From the NCBI GenBank assembly GCA_012932295.1, contig JAAONU010000002.1, forward strand, positions 17,087,388 through 17,151,387: DNA of 64,000 nt, given 5' to 3'. Below, piece after piece: positions 1 through 9,936 of the stretch. Made by a program: the position numbers and the translations under genes. The DNA is from Cyclina sinensis. Taxonomy: Eukaryota; Mollusca; Bivalvia; Venerida; Veneridae. Each line of letters begins with the position of its first letter. The first letter of the stretch is position 1. Under the pieces are notes generated by a model. It was not told the DNA's origin and searched no databases. It worked only from the letters and a program-made list of their open reading frames with translations.

Positions 1-499
1 AACATGACCAACATCCTGACTTCTTCTCGATCACCCAGACCTATACGCGACTCATACATGATCTCAACTTGACTAACTGGACCTCTGCTCAATCGTTGCC
101 AGATTTCCACCCAACCAGATCGTAATGAGCTTAATCGAGTCGTGTATCGAATTGTTTAGAATAAAATCTTCAAACATTCCTGGTTCAAATCAGTTCGTAT
201 TGTTTTGGTCACGTGAACTTGTGTATGGTCAAATAACTATCGGGAAGCGATTGTGTGTGGTCGTGTAGCAGTCAGGTAGTAGTCTAGTTATTCTGGACAA
301 TAGATCGAACAGAGGTCAAGTTGATTGGGTGGCAATAGGATAATGCTCGAGTAGAAGTCAAGATAATTGTGTACAGATCGGGTAAAAGATGTATACCCGA
401 CCAAACCTTTACCTTTATTCATCCTGGCATTGTTTTAATAGTACAATACAATTTCTTTCTTTATTAATAAAGCAACCATGAATAATACTTTTGAGTTTT
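1..499. other. unassigned AT-rich sequence
   Basis: No coding potential, tandem array or recognisable repeat end was seen. The reading frames are short and interrupted. Phrases such as GTCAGGTAGTAGTC and GAAGTCAAG recur loosely, so this may be an old, decayed dispersed repeat. Confidence 0.4.
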
Positions 500-2500
500 T
501 TAGCTCCCTTGATGGTGAGCTACTGTAATTGCCCACTGATCTGCGTCCATGTATCATCAGCATTTACTTAAAACAACATCTCCTAAACCACAATGTCAAA
601 GTTGATCAGACTCTGCAGAGATGTTCCTTATATGAAATTCTACCAAAAGTGTTCAAACTATTCCATTCCATGCAGAAAGAATGGAAAACTTTAACATTCT
701 TCTTGTCTATTGAGGCCCTAAACTGAATGTGTAGTCCTGTACTAAGATTATTCAAATTATGCCCATGGTCACTATTAGCTCCTCCTATTATCACCCCCCC
801 CCCCAGCGGTCACATGATTTTATAAAGACAAATTAAGAAAAAACATTAAAATTCTTCCTCCTTAAAACCACAAGGGAAAGAGCTCTAAAATTTTACACAA
901 AGCATCTTGTTGACATCTACCAAGATTGTTCAAATTATGTCCCTTGGGTCCAAAATGACCCCTACCACTCAGGTCACTTATTTCACATTGTATTATAGAC
1001 GGAAAAATTTAAAGCTTAGGTATTTTGTATGTAGCATTGCAAATTGAATGTCTACCAACATTGTTCAAATCATGTCCCTGAGGTCAAAACTGGCCTAGCC
1101 CTTTGGGTCCTATTTGTATGAAATATAAAATTTTAGAAAATCAAATATGAGCCCTAGAACTTAAATATTTGGAATGTATAGCATAGTCCAGTGAACCTCT
1201 TCCAAGTTTGTTTAAATTATGTCCCTAGGTTCAATATTGACCCCATCCCAGGGGTCAGTTGTTTTACATTGAAATATTTAGGAAAATCCTTGAAAATCTT
1301 CTTGTCTGAAAGTTTATGCTCTAGAGCTTAGATATTTTGTTTGTAGCATTGTGAATATCAACCAATATTCTTCAAATCACGGCCCAAGGGTCAAAATTGG
1401 CTGCACGCCAGGGGTCACATGATTTTAGATAGACTTTTATAGAGAAGACTTCAAAAGTCTTTAAATATTTAAAGTCTTTAACCATTAGGTCTTGGACTTA
1501 GACATATTTGGGATGGAGGTTCAACTAGAGTTCATCTACCAAGATTGTTCAGTTCATATCCCTGGGTTTAGTTTTGGTCTTGCTCTTTAGTTCATTTGAT
1601 TTCTCAAAGGCTTATATAGGAAAACTTAAAAAATCTTCCTATCTGAAACCAAGGACAAGGGCTTAGATATTTTGCTAGAGGTCCTAAACCAAAATTCTTC
1701 AAATTATGCCCCTTTAGTCACTGTTGGTCCACCATAGGGTTCATTTGATTTCATATACTGTTCAATAGGAAAGGCTTAAAAGTCTTCTTGTTTCATCATG
1801 GTAGGTAGGTTGTTTGGCATCAGTCATCAATTTTTTTGCTTTAAACAACATTATCTCTTAAATCTGTTTTACAGATTCTGATCAAACTTCAGAGAAATGT
1901 TTCTTGCATGAAGCTCTAATAAAGTTGTTAAAAGAATTCAATTCCATGCAGAGTTCTGGTAGCCATGGCAGTCAAAAAAAAATCTTCCGTTGAACCACTA
2001 GGCCCTGTGCTTTAAGATTTTGTTGAAATATTCTCCTCTAAAACCACAAGGTTTAGATACTTTGCAAGGAGCATCATCTAGAATCTTTACGAAAATTGTT
2101 CAAACAATTCCCCTGGGGGTCCTAATTGTGTAAAATATAAAATCTTTGGAAGTCTTCTTGTCAGAAATCATAAGCCCTAACCAGAGATATTTGGTATATT
2201 GTATGGTTTACCTCTGCAAGGATTGCTCAAATTAATTCCCTGGGGTCAAAACTGAGCCTGCCCTGGAGGCCAGTTGTTTTACATAATATTGTCCAGAGCT
2301 TAGAGGTTTTATATGTAGCATTGTTTGGTAGACCTACACCAGCTTTGTTCAAATTATGTCTCAAGGGTCTAATTTGGCTCCACCGTAGGGGTGCTATTTA
2401 TGTTAAATGAGAAATCTTTGAAAATCTTCTTGCTCGAAATTGTGAGCTGAAGAATTTAGATATTTGGTATGTAGCATAGTATAGCTGACCTCTTGTATGA
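500..2500 (+). mobile_element. family A dispersed repeat, two degenerate head regions, no 3' end
   Basis: It opens with a 5' hairpin at 501-522 (TAGCTC, loop, GAGCTA), the degenerate form of the AGCTCACC hairpin that starts better copies further along. A head region follows (about 540-700), then several copies of the roughly 165-bp family A core, recognised by phrases such as TTGTTCAAATTATG and GGGTCA. A second head-like segment at about 1795-1990 suggests two elements in tandem, the second lacking its hairpin. The 3' hairpin with TCTTGTT was not found, so the unit is decayed or truncated. Short open frames inside it are not genes. Confidence 0.65.
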
Positions 2501-3196
2501 ATTTGAATTGAAGCCCTTGGCATTAGTTTCTTGCAAAATGAGCACAGAGTATGAAGAATAATGAAGGGATATATTAATTTTGTCCTTTTCAAAACTCCCC
2601 GTACAGCATGGATATTTTGTGTATAAAAGTTTTTTATCATGAGGACTGTGTATGGGATTTAAATATTATAATGAGACTCATGGTATGATGTATTCAAGGT
2701 CAAAGATTTGAGCCATAGAATTCCTGTCTGCTTCATATCTCCTGATAATAATGAAACTGGTGAATGTTTATCTCATTGAGGTGAATTGTAATAATTACAG
2801 TTAAATTAAGCATTTTTAACTTTTTGCAGACATTGTTAATATAAGGTCCATAAGAATAACCATTTTGACATATTACAAGTTGTGACAAAGAACATTCAAT
2901 GAGAATACTTTCCTTCAGTCATTAATTGCCCTGTCGTCAGCAGATTGTTCATTGATAGTCCTGTATGGCTCTGACGGCTGTCATGTATGGGATTGAACTA
3001 CATTAAGGAAGGTAGTGCATTATAGTCTTACTGCCTTATGACAGTTGTAGGTCAGTCTGGGCAGTGTAATGGCACCTAATGAAAAGTCTTGCTACAAATA
3101 CTACTCACTATAACATAGTTTTAAGACATTACCAGGCCCAAAAGTTTCAAAGCAAGTACTATGAACTAACCAGAGAAGACATTAACCAGACATCTG
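2501..3196. other. unassigned intergenic or intronic DNA
   Basis: No repeat unit, RNA gene or coding region could be supported here. The small open frame at 2398-2640 on the minus strand has no recognisable protein features. Confidence 0.4.
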
Positions 3197-3645
3197 TTAA
3201 AGCGACTGACTCACAGATGGGCGGACGATGAAAAAAAAAGAAAATGTTCTTACATCTTGAAATTTTTGCGGCATTTGTGAAGAACATATTTAAACTTAGT
3301 TACTGATTCATTTTTTGATACAGAAAAACATCAAAATATAAAGTTTTACACACTTTTATTGGTAAAAAATTTACCCCGTTAGTCACGGGGTAGATACTTT
3401 AGTTATAAGATTAATTTTGATGCATTCCTACAAGTAAGCGCTGTAGCTCAGTGGTCTAGATCGTAGCTCTATATTTTACTGATCGAAAGGTCGTGGGTTC
3501 GAATCCTGGTTAAGTCAAAACTTTTTTTTTCAGTTTTCATGGCGTATAGAAGCATAATATTATGTTTTTTCTGTAGTATATTAAATTCTCTTAAATTTTA
3601 AAGAAAAAAATTGTTCAGCAGAATTCTGTGAGTCAGTCGCTTTAA
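3197..3645 (+). mobile_element. TTAA-flanked MITE carrying a tRNA-like cassette (copy 1)
   Basis: Element body 3201-3641 (441 bp). It is bounded by a perfect 17-bp terminal inverted repeat, AGCGACTGACTCACAGA at the left and its reverse complement at the right. Both sides carry TTAA (3197-3200 and 3642-3645), the target site of piggyBac-type DNA transposons. There is no transposase, so it is a non-autonomous element. It carries a tRNA-like Pol III unit (separate entry). A second copy lies at 38855-39301 and a third, inverted and twice interrupted, at 56236-58646. Copies 1 and 2 are almost the same length. The TIRs and target site are seen directly; the piggyBac assignment is inferred from TTAA. 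Confidence 0.85.
3438..3530 (+). ncRNA. tRNA-like Pol III cassette inside MITE copy 1
   Basis: The A box TAGCTCAGTGG (3444-3454) and B box GGTTCGAATCC (3496-3506) both match the tRNA internal-promoter consensus. They are about 52 bp apart and followed by a run of nine T at about 3522-3530, a plausible Pol III terminator. A convincing cloverleaf is not formed: the acceptor ends do not pair, the T stem has a mismatch and no clear anticodon loop is seen. It is therefore a tRNA-derived, SINE-like promoter and not a functional tRNA gene. Transcription is inferred only. Confidence 0.6.
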
Positions 3646-4332
3646 GTTAGAAGATTGATTTCTAATTTCTCAATAAAGTCTGTATATTTGCTCCACTTTG
3701 TAAAGAAATAAGATGTTTAATTTTTTTTCAGATTGGGATTGTGACTTATCAAATGTTCACTTTGACAGTATGTAACATCATCAAGATAGATTGACTTACA
3801 ATTTCTAGTAAGTACTTGCTTCTTCGTTATGATAATCTTTCCTAAACAAAGTTCGGAAACAATTTAAATGCTGGAACATGTTTATAACAAATTCCTGGGG
3901 CTCTGGAGATTTACTTTGCTATATCCGAAATTCCCTATATCAATATGGTGATACATGTATCTATGTCTGGAATCTCTGGATATATTGATATGGTGATGTC
4001 TATGTCTGCATATATTAATAGTGTGATATCTATGTCTAGTAATAACAAATTCTGTTATATACTTTTTTGTTGACTCAGAAGTACCTGTGTTTCTTAGTGT
4101 ATACATCTATAAACAAAACTTCCAGGTACTAAAGGCAGTAATTCCTTGTAGTGTTGTTATCATTCAGTTATAAAATGACCATGTCTAAAGTAGACTCATA
4201 TATTTTCAGTTCATATATTATTCATGTATGACCAAAAAGTCACTAATCTTAGAAAATCATCATTTTTAACATCAGCAACTGCTCACATATGTTTAATGCA
4301 GCCTCTGATTGGCTAGAATTGCAATGACAGAA
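3646..4332. other. unassigned DNA with a short degenerate repeat
   Basis: About three poor copies of a TATATTGATATGGTGATGTC-type unit lie at 3938-4042 and produce a low-complexity HRHH-rich open frame on the minus strand, which is not a credible gene. The rest is unassigned. Confidence 0.4.
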
Positions 4333-4637
4333 CACAGCTACCAAGCATGTCTTAATTCACCTATTTGACACAGCTACCAAGCATGTCTTAATTCACCTAT
4401 CTGACACAGCTACCAAGCATGTCTTAATTCACCTATTTGACGCAGCTACCAAGCATGTCTTAATTCACCTATTTGACGCAGCTACCAAGCATGTCTTAAT
4501 TCACCTATTTGATGCAGATGTCTTAATTCACCTATTTGACGCAGCTACCAAGCATGTCTTAATTCACCTATTTGACGCAGCTACCAAGCATGTCTTAATT
4601 TACCTATTTGACACGGCTACCAAGCATGTCTTAATTT
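4333..4637 (+). repeat. 36-bp minisatellite, about 8 copies
   Basis: The unit contains GCAGCTACCAAGCATGTC followed by TTAATTCACCTATTTGAC. Copies are nearly identical, differing mainly at GACACAG/GACGCAG. One internal copy (about 4510-4540) has lost the CTACCAAGC segment, and the last two drift (TTAATTTACC, GACACGG). Confidence 0.9.
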
Positions 4638-5422
4638 GGCAGTCCTGTTGACAGGCAGGTAGAGCTGAGACTTTGATGTTGCAGAATGTTTATTTCTGAA
4701 ACTGAAATGACTTGCTTTAAATTTACAAGGCTTATTAAGTGTGAACAAGTTTTTTAAAGATATTTTTACTGGGTCTATAAATCTAAATGACTTAAGAAAA
4801 ATCTGTAAAATCTTGATTGACTGAAACTTACAGAAACCAGGAAAGAACACTATTATTATTTAAAAATGTATTCAGGGTTCTTTCATACAATGTTAAATTG
4901 TAAAATATTTTGACTTTGTGTTTCTAAAACTTCCACAGGATAGTTATTTTTTGTGGAGGTATTCATCTGCTAAACAGGAAAAAACATTTATCAATGTTCT
5001 TGGCCTTTGGTTTACTTAATTAAAAACATTATTTTCAGGTGAATACTCACAAAATGTGGTGAAATTCTCTAAAGTGATTTATGTTAAAACAAAAAAACTG
5101 TTCTTTCTAATTCACAGTTATGAGAATAGCTGGCAATATAATGTGTTATTGTTGTAAACTTAATATTATTCTAAAAAGAATGCCACTTTCATAATTCATC
5201 ATATAAAAGTGACACAGAACTGGAAAAGCTTCCAAATATACATTGCCACATTTAGTGAACAGTCTTATAAACCAGTGTTAACATGCAATATGACCAAAAT
5301 AATGTACCTCGCTCAACTTCAGTAAAGGTTAGAGAAATATTCTGCTATTCAAATAAAAGTTCATTACTTTTCAAACAAAAACACTTAAGTTTGTATAAAG
5401 TCATTTTTCTTCTTTTTTTCAG
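4638..5422 (+). other. upstream region or intron ending in the LRR gene splice acceptor
   Basis: No repeat or coding region was recognised. It ends in a pyrimidine tract and CAG (TTCTTCTTTTTTTCAG, to 5422), a good 3' splice site immediately before the LRR coding exon. The 5' exon of that gene must lie further upstream and could not be placed. Confidence 0.5.
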
Positions 5423-5427
5423 ATAAA

Positions 5428-5457
5428 ATGAAGGATGGTTACACTCAAGGGAAGTAA
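5428..5457 (+). promoter_or_regulatory. 9-codon uORF overlapping the LRR start codon
   Basis: An ATG 7 bp upstream of, and out of frame with, the main start opens a short frame (MKDGYTQGK, then stop) that overlaps the first codons of the LRR coding sequence. Its context (A at -3, A at +4) is weaker than that of the main ATG. It might reduce or tune translation by leaky scanning or reinitiation; that role is inferred. Confidence 0.5.
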
Positions 5458-7177
5458 CTCAGTATGTCTAATAGTGATATTTGTGAATTGCTGTATGACA
5501 TTAGGAGTTGCTTGCCCTGACATGTGCAGCTGTGAGAGACTGTATATATATTGTAATCATGCAAACATTACTGATGACCACCTGCAGTTTGTGCTGGTCC
5601 ACATTCCAAAGGAGATAATGTACATTGATCTCAGCTACAACCATCTTACAATGATACCTGAAACAAGTTTCCAGGAATTTTCAGAATTAATTTATATTGA
5701 TTTAAGTCATAATGAAATCAAAAATATATCAGTTAATGTTTTCAGAGGTTTGAAAAACCTTCAGAAAATTTATTTTCACCATAATGCATTGACGAGACTG
5801 AAGAATCAGACATTTTCAGACCTTCCTCTTTTGAAGGAAGTTCATGTCTATAGCAACAATATAAGTGCAATAGAAATGTGTGCTTTTGTAAAAACACCAA
5901 ACCTTGACAAACTTCTGCTACATAGGAACCAGTTGAATACTGTTACAAACAGAACACTGAAAAGTTTAGAAACTTTAGTTTATCTTGATTTATCTAACAA
6001 TGGAATTCAGATGTTAACAGACAATGCATTCTCAAAGCTTACCAGACTGCAAACATTAATTTTGAGTCATAATAATATTTCTTCATTAAATCCTTACTCA
6101 TTTACAGGACTTCTTTCCATCAAACATCTAGACTTAAATGAAAATTTGATAGATGCCTTAGATGGTTTCACTTTCAGTTCCTTCAGAAGCACAGTCAGGA
6201 CTATTTTGTTAAGGAGTAACAAATTAAAGTTAGTACAAAGTGCTGTGTTCTACAACATGAAATCTTTAACAGAGTTGGATCTAAGTTTTAATGAGTTAAG
6301 TGTTCTTGGTGATCGGGTGTTCCTCGGGGTAAACTTTGAGATGCTCAGTCTTAAAGGCAACCATCTGACAGAGATTGACACTGAAACATTTTCAGGTATC
6401 AGGAAAATAGGTCTGCTGGACCTGAGTTATAACAGCCTTACAACAGTACACATTGGTGCATTTAACAGTTTTTCTGAGAATATTTATGCAATAGATTTAA
6501 CATGTAACAAGTTGACAAGACTGCTAGCAGGAGTGTTCAGGGGAATGAGATTTCTACAAACTTTAAAAATGGCAAATAATTCTGTAAGCTACATTGAAGA
6601 CAGATCATTCAGTGATTTAGTGAATTTGAAAGAGTTGGATTTATCATGGAATAAACTGTCCATCATTACAGTAAACATGATGCAAGGTTTGAGATCACTC
6701 AACTTTCTTAACCTCCATTTCAACCCACTGATGAGATTTGAGTTTCCTGATATTACCAGTGTGCAAGGTCACATTGAGATAAACATGAATTTAACAGTCA
6801 CTAATGTGTCATATGACACTGCCTACATCACATGGCCATATATGTCTGGAGCTCAAGTCTACTGGTCACGGACAGTGGCTTGTGTTGAGGTAGACCTCTG
6901 TACATTCAGACCACAGCCAGATTTCCTTGCTCCATACCAGTCAGAACTTGTGCTCGGTAATCTCCAGTCAGACTCTCTGTATTATGTCTGTGTGAACCCT
7001 ACATTTCGATTGGATTACATCAAACTACAACAGTGCCACTATGTGCGGACAGAAATGGCTGTGACAGAAACTTCTATTCCTGTGATAACTGTCTCAGAGA
7101 AAACAGTGGCAGCAGCCTCATTACATCAACTAGAGTTAGCACTTCTTCTGAGCTCAGTTTTTTATTTATTTTTGTAG
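5435..7177 (+). CDS. secreted, probably GPI-anchored LRR protein with C-terminal FN3-like domain
   Basis: 580 residues in one exon. An N-terminal signal peptide (hydrophobic run CLIVIFVNCC, likely cleavage after GVA near residue 26) precedes a cysteine-rich LRR cap (CPDMCSC). About 16 typical 24-residue leucine-rich repeats of the LxxLxLxxNxLxxLxxxxFxxL type follow, residues about 60-450. Residues about 455-530 resemble a fibronectin type III domain (LTVTNVSYDTAYITW ... YYVCV). The protein ends in a hydrophobic stretch (LELALLLSSVFYLFL) with no cytoplasmic tail, as in GPI-anchor signals. No TIR, Ig or kinase domain is present. By family analogy it is an extracellular adhesion or recognition protein; the ligand is unknown. 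A splice acceptor ends 12 bp before the chosen ATG, which has a good context (A at -3, G at +4). Frame and domains are clear; GPI anchoring is inferred. Confidence 0.93.
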   Translation: MVTLKGSNSVCLIVIFVNCCMTLGVACPDMCSCERLYIYCNHANITDDHLQFVLVHIPKEIMYIDLSYNHLTMIPETSFQEFSELIYIDLSHNEIKNISVNVFRGLKNLQKIYFHHNALTRLKNQTFSDLPLLKEVHVYSNNISAIEMCAFVKTPNLDKLLLHRNQLNTVTNRTLKSLETLVYLDLSNNGIQMLTDNAFSKLTRLQTLILSHNNISSLNPYSFTGLLSIKHLDLNENLIDALDGFTFSSFRSTVRTILLRSNKLKLVQSAVFYNMKSLTELDLSFNELSVLGDRVFLGVNFEMLSLKGNHLTEIDTETFSGIRKIGLLDLSYNSLTTVHIGAFNSFSENIYAIDLTCNKLTRLLAGVFRGMRFLQTLKMANNSVSYIEDRSFSDLVNLKELDLSWNKLSIITVNMMQGLRSLNFLNLHFNPLMRFEFPDITSVQGHIEINMNLTVTNVSYDTAYITWPYMSGAQVYWSRTVACVEVDLCTFRPQPDFLAPYQSELVLGNLQSDSLYYVCVNPTFRLDYIKLQQCHYVRTEMAVTETSIPVITVSEKTVAAASLHQLELALLLSSVFYLFL

Positions 7178-7182
7178 ATAAT

Positions 7183-7357
7183 AATAAAATTTTTGGAGTC
7201 CATACTAAATTCAATTTGGAATCTTGACTTGATTTATTAAATTTTTCTATCACTGTAAGTTGTAGCAAAACTTGAAAAGTTCTTGCCTTACTTGATTTAA
7301 CAATGCACCTAAGATATTGTCTCTAGAAATGTTGTTTTTATGTCTTTTTGCAATAAA
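7183..7357 (+). promoter_or_regulatory. candidate polyadenylation signals of the LRR gene
   Basis: AATAAA occurs at 7183-7188, only 6 bp after the stop, and again at 7352-7357, about 175 bp after it. The second is at a more usual distance and is the better candidate. Confidence 0.5.
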
Positions 7358-7524
7358 TCACAAATTTAGCCATACCATGTTTTCCAGATATCTTGTTAGA
7401 ATACCCCCAATATCTTGTTACAACATTTCAGGAAATTATCTCATTTTTGGTCTTCACTCATGAAATAAAATTATATTTCATTGAAACAAACAAATATCCT
7501 CTATATCTTCCCATCTATGTAAAT

Positions 7525-8562
7525 TATGCCCCCCATCGAAGATGAGGGGGCATATTGTTTTGCTAATGTTGGTTGGTTGGAAGACACTTTGTTTCCGATG
7601 AATATCTAGAGAACCCGTGGACCAACCATCCTCAAACTTGGTACGTAGGTCATGACAAGTAGATGATGACTCCTTTAGTTTTTCAGGTCATTAGGTCAAA
7701 GGCCAAGGCCACAGTGGACTTGTATAGCAAAACGGTTTTTGATCAATAAGTATAGAATGCCTAGGCTCAGGTTCCTCAAACTTGGTAGGTCGATTGGTCA
7801 TGACAAGTAGATGACCCTATAGTTTTTCAGATCACCAGGTCAAAGGCCAAGGTCACATTGACCTTAAAAAGCAAAACGGTTTTCAAACAATAAGTATAGA
7901 AGCTTTGGACCCATCTTCCTCAATTTTGGAATGTAGGATGGTCATGACCAGTAGATGACCTCTATACATTTTTAGGTCATTAGATCAAAGGCATGCTTGT
8001 GCTTGTGCTTGTGCCAAAATCTTCATAGGCAAGTTGGTCATGGCCAGTAGATCACTTCTATAGATTTTCAGGTCATTAGGTCAAAGGCCAAGGTCACAGT
8101 GACCTCGAAAGGCAAAATGGTTTCCAGTCAATAACTATAGAATGCTAAGGTTCAGGTTCCTCAAACTTAGTATGTAGGTTGGTTGGTCAAGACCAGATGA
8201 TGACCCCTATAGCTTCACAGCTCACCAGGTCAAAGGCCAAGGTGACAATGACCTTGAAAAGCAAAACTGTCTCTGATCAATAACTAAATGCTTCTTTAAA
8301 CTTCATAGGCAGGTTGATCATGGCCAGAAGATCACCTCTATAGTTTTTAGGATCACTAGATCAAAGGTCAAGGTCATATTTACCATTTACAGAAAAATAG
8401 TTTCCAATCAATAACTAGAGAACCCTTGGGCGTTAGGTTCACAGACTTGCTATGCAGGTTGGTCTGTTCAGGAGATGACCCCTATACCTTTCTATACTTA
8501 TATGACTGCCTCTAGGGATAAGGTGCTTAGGGGGCATATATGTTTATCAAACATCTCTTGTT
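7525..8562 (+). mobile_element. family C dispersed element inserted in the minisatellite (copy C1)
   Basis: It starts TTATGCCCCCCATCGAAGAT with a hairpin (ATGCCCCC/GGGGGCAT). Cores of about 145 bp follow, marked by GGTCATGACCAGTAGATGACC, AGGTCAAAGGCCAAGGTCAC and AACGGTTTCCGATCAATAACT-like phrases. It ends with GGGGGCATATATGTTTATCA, a small hairpin (ATGTTTATCAAACAT) and CTCTTGTT. Left flank (…CCATCTATGTAAATT) and right flank (AGTCATTATTATCCCC…) rejoin to a normal minisatellite unit, so the boundaries are exact to one base and no duplication is present. No coding sequence. Confidence 0.85.
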
Positions 8563-9936
8563 AGTCATTATTATCCCCTGCTATCATCTTTTCATCTATG
8601 TTAATTAGTCATTATTATCCCCTATGTACCCTGCTTTCATCTTCCCATCTTTGTTATTCAGTCATTATTATCACCTTTGTTTCCTGCTATCATCTTTCAA
8701 TCTATGTTAATCGGTCATTATTATCCCCTTTGTTTCCTGCTATCATCTTCCCATCTATGTTAATCAGTCATTATTATCCCCCTTGTTTCTTGCTATCATC
8801 TTTCCATCTATGTTAATTACTCATTATTATCCCCTTTGTTTCCTGCTTTAATCTTCCCATCTATGTTAATCAGTCATTATTATCCCCCTTGTTTCCTGCT
8901 ATCATCTTTCCATCTATGTTAATTATTCATTATTATCCCCTTTCTTTCCTGCTTTAATCTTCCCATCTATGTTAATCAGTCGTTATTATCCCTTTTATCC
9001 CCTGCTATCATCTTCTCATCTATGTCAATCAGTTATTATTATCCCTGTTGTTCCATGCTTTCATCTTTTCATCTATGTTAACTAAACATAATAATTCCAT
9101 TTGTACCCTGCTTTCATCTTCCTTTCTATGTTAATCAGTCATTATTATCCCCCTTGTTCCCTGCTTTTATCTTCCTATCTATGTTAATCAGTCATTATTA
9201 TCCCCCTTGTTCCCTGCTTTTATCTTCCTATCTTTGTTAATCGATCATTATAATCCCCTTTGTACCTTGCGTTCATCTTCCTTTCTATGTTAATCAGTCA
9301 TTATTACCCACCCCTTGTTCCCAGCTGTTATTTTCCTATCTATGTAAATCGGTCATTATAATCCCCTTTGTACCTTGCTTTCATATTCTTTCTGTGTTAA
9401 TCAGTCATTATTATCCCCCTTGTCCCCTGCTTTCATCTTCCTATCTATGTTAATCGGTCATTATACTCCCCTTTGTACATTGCCTTCATCTTCCTATCTA
9501 TGTTAATCAGTCATTATTATCCCCCTTGTTCCCTGCTTTCATCTTCCTATCTATGTTATTTAGTCATTATAATCCCCTATGTACCCTGCTTTCATCTTCC
9601 TATTTATGTTATTTAGTCATTATTATTCCCCTTGTTCCCTGCTTTCATCTTCCTATCTATGTTATTTAGTCATTATTATCCCTTTTATTCCCTGCTTTCA
9701 TCTTCCTATCTATGTTAATCAGACTTCAGTAATCATTTTATCCTTTGTTTCCTGCTATCATCTTTCAATCTATGTTAATCAGTCATTATTTTCCCTTTGT
9801 TTCCTGCTATCATCTTCCGATCTATGTTAATTAGTCATTATTTTCCCTTTGTTTCCTGCTATCATTTTCCCATGTATGTTAATTAGTCATTATTATCCTC
9901 TTTGTTTCCTGCTGTCATCTGTCCATCTGTGTTAAT

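Noticed and set aside
3438..3516. Functional tRNA gene
   Set aside because: A and B boxes are good, but the acceptor stem does not pair, the anticodon arm is unclear, and the unit lies inside a MITE with further copies.
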